A stretch of DNA of 64,000 nt, from contig OZ241842.1 of assembly GCA_965202675.1 (NCBI GenBank), positions 1,984,001 to 2,048,000 on the forward strand. Reading direction: 5' to 3'. Below are positions 60,783-64,000 of this stretch, one piece after another. Every line of letters starts with the position of its first letter. Positions within the stretch are counted from its first letter, which is position 1. The notes under the pieces were generated by a model. It was not told where the DNA came from, made no database searches, and saw only the letters and a program-made list of their open reading frames with translations. A program made the translations under genes and the position numbers. The stretch is from CATQHD01 sp965202675 (GTDB lineage Bacteria; Actinomycetota; Acidimicrobiia; Spongiisociales; Spongiisociaceae).

Positions 60783-63299
60783 TCAGCATTTCATCCGGCT
60801 GTCGTCGGGGTCGAACAGAGGCCGCGAACCCACCCTGGCCACCGTCACCGGAAACAGCTCGTTCTGGTACATGACCTGCAAGGACCGCCCTTCCTCCGCC
60901 AGGTCCGGCGGCAGGTAGCCCAGCAGGAGGTAGGCGTCCAGCGAAGGGCCCGCCCCGGCGGAGGTAACCCGCGCCTCCCGGCCCTCGGCGTCCGTGATCC
61001 GACCGCCGTCCGGGGTAAGTATCGGCTCGCTGCCGCCCATCGGGAAGCGGGGAACCCCCGAACCGCCGTCCGCCGTGTGGCTGTCCATCGTCAGGGTGCA
61101 GCACACCGCCGCCGGGCCTTCCTCCCTCGCCGCCAGGTACGCCTGTTTGCCTATGAAATCGGCGCTTTTGACCCTGGGGCGGGCCAGGCCGGCTTCGACC
61201 GGGTTGTACTCCGACTCCAGCTCCGCCCCCATGAGGCGGTAGCCCTTCTCCAGCCGGGCGGTGGTCCCGTAGACGCCCGCCCCCACCGCCGCCGCCCCGA
61301 ACTCCCGGCCCGCCTCCCAGAGCGCATCCCACAGCATCGGGGCGTGTTCCATGCCGGCGGTGATCTCCCAGCCCAGCTCGCCCACATAGGAGATGCGGAA
61401 CATGGTTACCGGGATGGAGTCGATGACGGCATGGCGGAACGCCCCGTAGGGGAACCCTTCGTGGGAGATGTCGTCGGAGGTGATCTTGCCGACCAGCCGG
61501 CGGGCGTCCGGCCCCCACACACCGATGGTCGACAGGGCCGAGGTCAGATCGGTGAAGACAACCGATCCGTCCGAAGGAAGCCATTTGCGGAACCAGTAGG
61601 CGTCCCGCCCGCCGTCGAAGCCCCCGGTTATCACCCGGAAATGGTTCTCGCCCATCCGCAGCACCGTCAGGTCGGAGCGGAAGCCGCCCTGCTCGGTGAG
61701 CAGCGGCGTGTATATCCCGCTTCCCGCCGGGCGGTCCACCGTGTTGACCGTCATGTACTGCATGTAGTCGAGGGCGCCGGGGCCCTTTACGTCGAAGACG
61801 GCGAAGGCGGTCAGGTCGATCATGCCCGCCCGGTCCCGCAGGGCCAGGTGCTCGGCGTTCTGGATGGGCGACCACCAGCGGGAGTCCCACTCGTGGGGGC
61901 GCTCCGGGATCCGGTCGCGGTACTCCTCCAGCAGGGGGGCGTTCGACTCGTACCAGTGGGGCCGCTCCCAGCCGCCCGCCTCGAAGTACACGGCGCCCAG
62001 GGCCGAGGTGAGGGGGTGGAGGGAGCTGACCCGGCTGCTGCGCCTGGTTTCCCACTGCTCCCTGGGGTGGACGATGCCGTAGGTCTTGTTGAAGTGCTCG
62101 GAGCAACGGGCCAGGATGTGGCGCTCGGTCTTCATGTAGGGGTAGAAGCGGGCGATGTCGGAGGCGTGGGGGTCGATCTCCGGGTAGCCCTGGGTCATCC
62201 ATTCGGCCAGGGCCCGCCCGGTGCCGGGGCCTTCCTTGATCCAGATGGCCGCGCACGACCAGAGGTTGCGCACCTCCGGGGTCTCGCCCACCAGGGGCAT
62301 GGCGTCGGGGGTCAGCGACAGCAGGCCGTTGATGCCGTACTTGATCTCGGCGTCGCCCAGGAAGGGCATCAGCTCCACCGCCTGCTCCAGCTGCGGGTCG
62401 AAGTCGTCCATGGTGAGGGGCAGCTCGGTGGGGGACAGGCGGGACTCCTCGATGGAGGGAATGGTGTCGGGATGGTGGAAGATGGGCCGGTGGGCGTAGG
62501 AACCCACCTCCATGGAGCCGCCGGTCTGGCGCTCGTAACAGAAGGTGTCCATGTCCCGGACGATCGGATAGCCGATCTCGCTGTTGGTGGCGGAGAGGAT
62601 GTCGAGAGGCCCTACGTCGATCATCTGATGGACGGCGGGGGTGAGGGGGATGGACGCTCCGGCCATCCGGGCCAGGCGGGGCGACCACACCCCGCAGGCG
62701 ATTACTGCGTGCTCGCAGGCGATCCGGCCCTTGTCGGTCACCACCGCCTGCACCCGCCCCCCGGCGGTTTCGATGTCCGTCACCTCGGTAACCGGATGGA
62801 CCGACAGCGCGCCGCGCTCCTGCGCGTACTCCCGCATCAGGGTTCCGGCCCTTAGGGAGTCCACCACCGACACGCTGGGCGTGTACCAGCCCCCCAGGAT
62901 GACGGACGGGTCAAGGAAGGGCACCAGCTCGGCCGCCTCCGCCGGGCTGACCAGCCAGCTTTCGATCCCCCAGCACTTGGCGGAGGTCATGCGGCGGTCG
63001 AGCTCGTGCATGCGTTCGGGGGTGCGGGCCACCTCCAGTCCGCCCGAGACGGTGTTGACGCCCATCTCCTCGTACTGGCGCTGGCTGTCGAGGGTGAGAT
63101 GGGCCATCTCCTTGTTGTGGTCGACCGGGTAGATGAAGTTGGAGGCGTGTCCGGTGGAGCCGCCCGGGTTGGGAAGGGGGCCCTTGTCGATCTGCACGAT
63201 GTCCCGCCATCCGTGCTCGGCGAGGTGCCTCACCACCGAGTTGCCGACAATCCCGGCGCCGACCACGACGACTTGGGCGTTGGCGGGGAAATCGCTCAT
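60783..63299 (-). CDS. Dimethylglycine/sarcosine dehydrogenase-like flavoprotein
   Basis: Oxidative demethylase acting on an N-methylated amine; the released C1 unit is normally taken by tetrahydrofolate. The 838-residue protein has an N-terminal FAD-binding DAO domain (VVVVGAGIVGNSVVRHLAEHG), His51 in GSTGHASNF at the position of the covalent-flavin His of mitochondrial DMGDH, a central FAD-oxidoreductase domain (about 380-430), and a C-terminal GcvT-like folate domain (about 440-835, ending near the EYNPVEAGLARPRVK motif). ATG at 63299 with CAGGAG. etfB and etfA follow as electron acceptors. Dimethylglycine is the likely substrate, given that glycine betaine is the product of the carnitine operon; sarcosine is the alternative. 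Confidence 0.85.
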   Translation of the reverse strand: MSDFPANAQVVVVGAGIVGNSVVRHLAEHGWRDIVQIDKGPLPNPGGSTGHASNFIYPVDHNKEMAHLTLDSQRQYEEMGVNTVSGGLEVARTPERMHELDRRMTSAKCWGIESWLVSPAEAAELVPFLDPSVILGGWYTPSVSVVDSLRAGTLMREYAQERGALSVHPVTEVTDIETAGGRVQAVVTDKGRIACEHAVIACGVWSPRLARMAGASIPLTPAVHQMIDVGPLDILSATNSEIGYPIVRDMDTFCYERQTGGSMEVGSYAHRPIFHHPDTIPSIEESRLSPTELPLTMDDFDPQLEQAVELMPFLGDAEIKYGINGLLSLTPDAMPLVGETPEVRNLWSCAAIWIKEGPGTGRALAEWMTQGYPEIDPHASDIARFYPYMKTERHILARCSEHFNKTYGIVHPREQWETRRSSRVSSLHPLTSALGAVYFEAGGWERPHWYESNAPLLEEYRDRIPERPHEWDSRWWSPIQNAEHLALRDRAGMIDLTAFAVFDVKGPGALDYMQYMTVNTVDRPAGSGIYTPLLTEQGGFRSDLTVLRMGENHFRVITGGFDGGRDAYWFRKWLPSDGSVVFTDLTSALSTIGVWGPDARRLVGKITSDDISHEGFPYGAFRHAVIDSIPVTMFRISYVGELGWEITAGMEHAPMLWDALWEAGREFGAAAVGAGVYGTTARLEKGYRLMGAELESEYNPVEAGLARPRVKSADFIGKQAYLAAREEGPAAVCCTLTMDSHTADGGSGVPRFPMGGSEPILTPDGGRITDAEGREARVTSAGAGPSLDAYLLLGYLPPDLAEEGRSLQVMYQNELFPVTVARVGSRPLFDPDDSRMKC

Positions 63300-63323
63300 T
63301 TCCGGCTCCTGTCATCCTCCTCT

Positions 63324-63342
63324 GGTTCCACGATGCGGAACT
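63324..63342. promoter_or_regulatory. TTCC-N7-GGAA palindrome, site 1
   Basis: GGTTCC-ACGATGC-GGAAC, 25 bases upstream of the flavoprotein start. Same pattern as sites 3 and 4. Site 2, a half-site with ACTATACGGAAC, is at 63348-63359. Confidence 0.65.
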
Positions 63343-63360
63343 TTCTTACTATACGGAACA

Positions 63361-63401
63361 GCCTACCCGTCTGCGGAGTAGGCTCTTGCCCACAAAGAGC
63401 C
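63361..63401. other. Two short hairpins between the operator sites
   Basis: GCCTAC/GTAGGC (63361-63366 with 63378-63383) and GGCTCTT/AAGAGCC (63381-63387 with 63395-63401) could form small stem-loops. They do not contain the conserved boxes of a cobalamin riboswitch. Confidence 0.4.
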
Positions 63402-63427
63402 GCCGCGGGGTTGAAATGCTGTATCCT

Positions 63428-63446
63428 GGTTCCACGATATAGAACC
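63428..63446. promoter_or_regulatory. TTCC-type palindrome, site 3
   Basis: GGTTC-CACGATATA-GAACC shares GGTTCCACGAT with site 1 and lies on the corrinoid-gene side of the intergenic region. Confidence 0.65.
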
Positions 63447-63447
63447 A

Positions 63448-63462
63448 TTCCGCATCATGGAA
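63448..63462. promoter_or_regulatory. TTCC-N7-GGAA palindrome, site 4
   Basis: TTCC-GCATCAT-GGAA; read on the minus strand it is TTCCATGATGCGGAA, one base from site 1. It abuts site 3, giving a double operator 55-90 bases before the corrinoid-protein start. Confidence 0.65.
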
Positions 63463-63517
63463 ACACCCCGGCCCGGTTGTGGTCATACAAGAGGGGCGGC
63501 CGACCTTCCCGGATGAC

Positions 63518-64000
63518 ATGAGCGAAGAAGAACTCGATCTCCGAGCACTCCCCGACGGCGAGCTGGTCGAGCAGATGCACGACGACCTCTACGACGGCCT
63601 CGCCGCGGAGATCACAGAGGGGACGAACATCCTGCTGGAGCGGGGATGGAGCGCTCCGGCCGTGCTCAACGATGCCCTGGTCGAGGGCATGCGCATCGTA
63701 GGGATCGACTTCCGGGACGGCATCCTCTTCGTTCCCGAGGTGCTGCTGGCCGCCAACGCCATGAAAGCGGGCATGTCGGTGCTGAGGCCCCTCTTGGCCG
63801 AGACCGGCGCAGAGACGGTCGGCAAGGTGGTGATCGGAACCGTCAAGGGGGACATCCACGACATCGGCAAGAACCTGGTGGCGATGATGATGGAGGGGGC
63901 CGGATTCGAGGTCATCGACCTGGGGATCAACACCGACGTTGAGGAGTTCATCGAGGCGCTGGAAGAGCACCGCCCCGACATCCTGGGTATGTCCGCCCTG
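63518..64000 (+). CDS. Corrinoid (B12-binding) methyl-carrier protein, cut by right edge
   Basis: Methyl carrier of a MttB/MtmC-type methyltransferase system. The visible 161 residues comprise a helical cap domain (about 15-90) and the start of the cobalamin Rossmann domain with the lower-axial ligand motif GDIHDIGKN: Asp112, His114, Gly117. ATG at 63518 is preferred; an in-frame GTG at 63479 is possible. Such carriers receive methyl groups from trimethylamines, glycine betaine or methanol via a partner methyltransferase, which should be encoded just beyond the window. Divergent from the dimethylglycine-dehydrogenase-like gene and sharing its operator region, it probably works in the same pathway. 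Confidence 0.9.
   Translation, partial: MSEEELDLRALPDGELVEQMHDDLYDGLAAEITEGTNILLERGWSAPAVLNDALVEGMRIVGIDFRDGILFVPEVLLAANAMKAGMSVLRPLLAETGAETVGKVVIGTVKGDIHDIGKNLVAMMMEGAGFEVIDLGINTDVEEFIEALEEHRPDILGMSAL

Noticed and set aside
63361..63401. Cobalamin riboswitch before the corrinoid-protein gene
   Set aside because: The two small hairpins lack the conserved B12-box sequence and the region is too short.
1..64000. CRISPR array
   Set aside because: No set of regularly spaced direct repeats with unique spacers was seen; the repeats found are tandem or paired.

Overview
The window is GC-rich DNA with many GTG starts and 1 to 20 base gene overlaps. Long Calx-beta/SLH surface proteins, a short Ino1-type inositol-phosphate synthase and the rpe-rib order point to a high-GC actinobacterium. 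The catabolic genes (sulfatase, carnitine, DMSP/betaine-type demethylation) suggest a marine or host-associated member such as an Acidimicrobiia-like lineage. That placement is inference from gene content only.

Layout. 1-4243 (minus): a NitT/TauT-type ABC importer followed by an arylsulfatase that runs off the left edge. 4406-9235 (plus): housekeeping run def-fmt-rsmB-rpe and a RibD-deaminase/RibA fusion. 9299-17608 (minus): two large exported proteins, one with SLH-like and three Cache-like repeats, one with about 14 Calx-beta modules, a polyglycine linker and SLH repeats. 17672-18811 (minus): a phosphodiesterase-superfamily enzyme. 19045-29426 (plus): nuoABCDHIJKLMN without nuoEFG. 29427-33087: a large protein of unknown function, apparently lacking its N-terminus. 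33122-37386: ino1, a divergent LysR regulator, tRNA-Val(CAC), a DUF368 polyprenyl-phosphate translocase and a lipoprotein. 37387-38086: non-coding DNA with short repeats. 38087-39436: an MFS transporter.

39645-46252 (minus): a carnitine catabolic operon (cdhC, cdhA-cdhB fusion, acyl-CoA dehydrogenase, NDP-forming acyl-CoA synthetase, caiD) predicted to turn carnitine and related betaines into glycine betaine. 46340-51612 (minus) is an AT-richer accessory module: a 1295-residue zinc-ribbon/nuclease/RecQ-helicase protein plus a small coiled-coil protein, with the helicase gene split by an intact 814-bp IS5-family element. 51677-54077 (minus): an MFS permease coupled to a DmdA-like aminomethyltransferase-fold demethylase. 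54315-58876: small accessory genes (XRE/nucleotidyltransferase pair, AAA-DUF4143 ATPase with an extra domain, a frameshifted Fic gene). 58999-64000: etfA, etfB and a dimethylglycine-dehydrogenase-like flavoprotein, divergent from a corrinoid protein cut by the right edge; the intergenic region carries repeated TTCC-N7-GGAA palindromes.

The genes form one plausible flow: carnitine to glycine betaine (39.6-46.3 kb), methyl removal by a corrinoid system, dimethylglycine oxidation with electrons going to ETF (59-64 kb). The strongest candidates for undescribed biology are the helicase-nuclease/coiled-coil module, the RibD-RibA fusion with a decayed reductase, the EFG-less complex I locus and the palindrome set at 63.3-63.5 kb.
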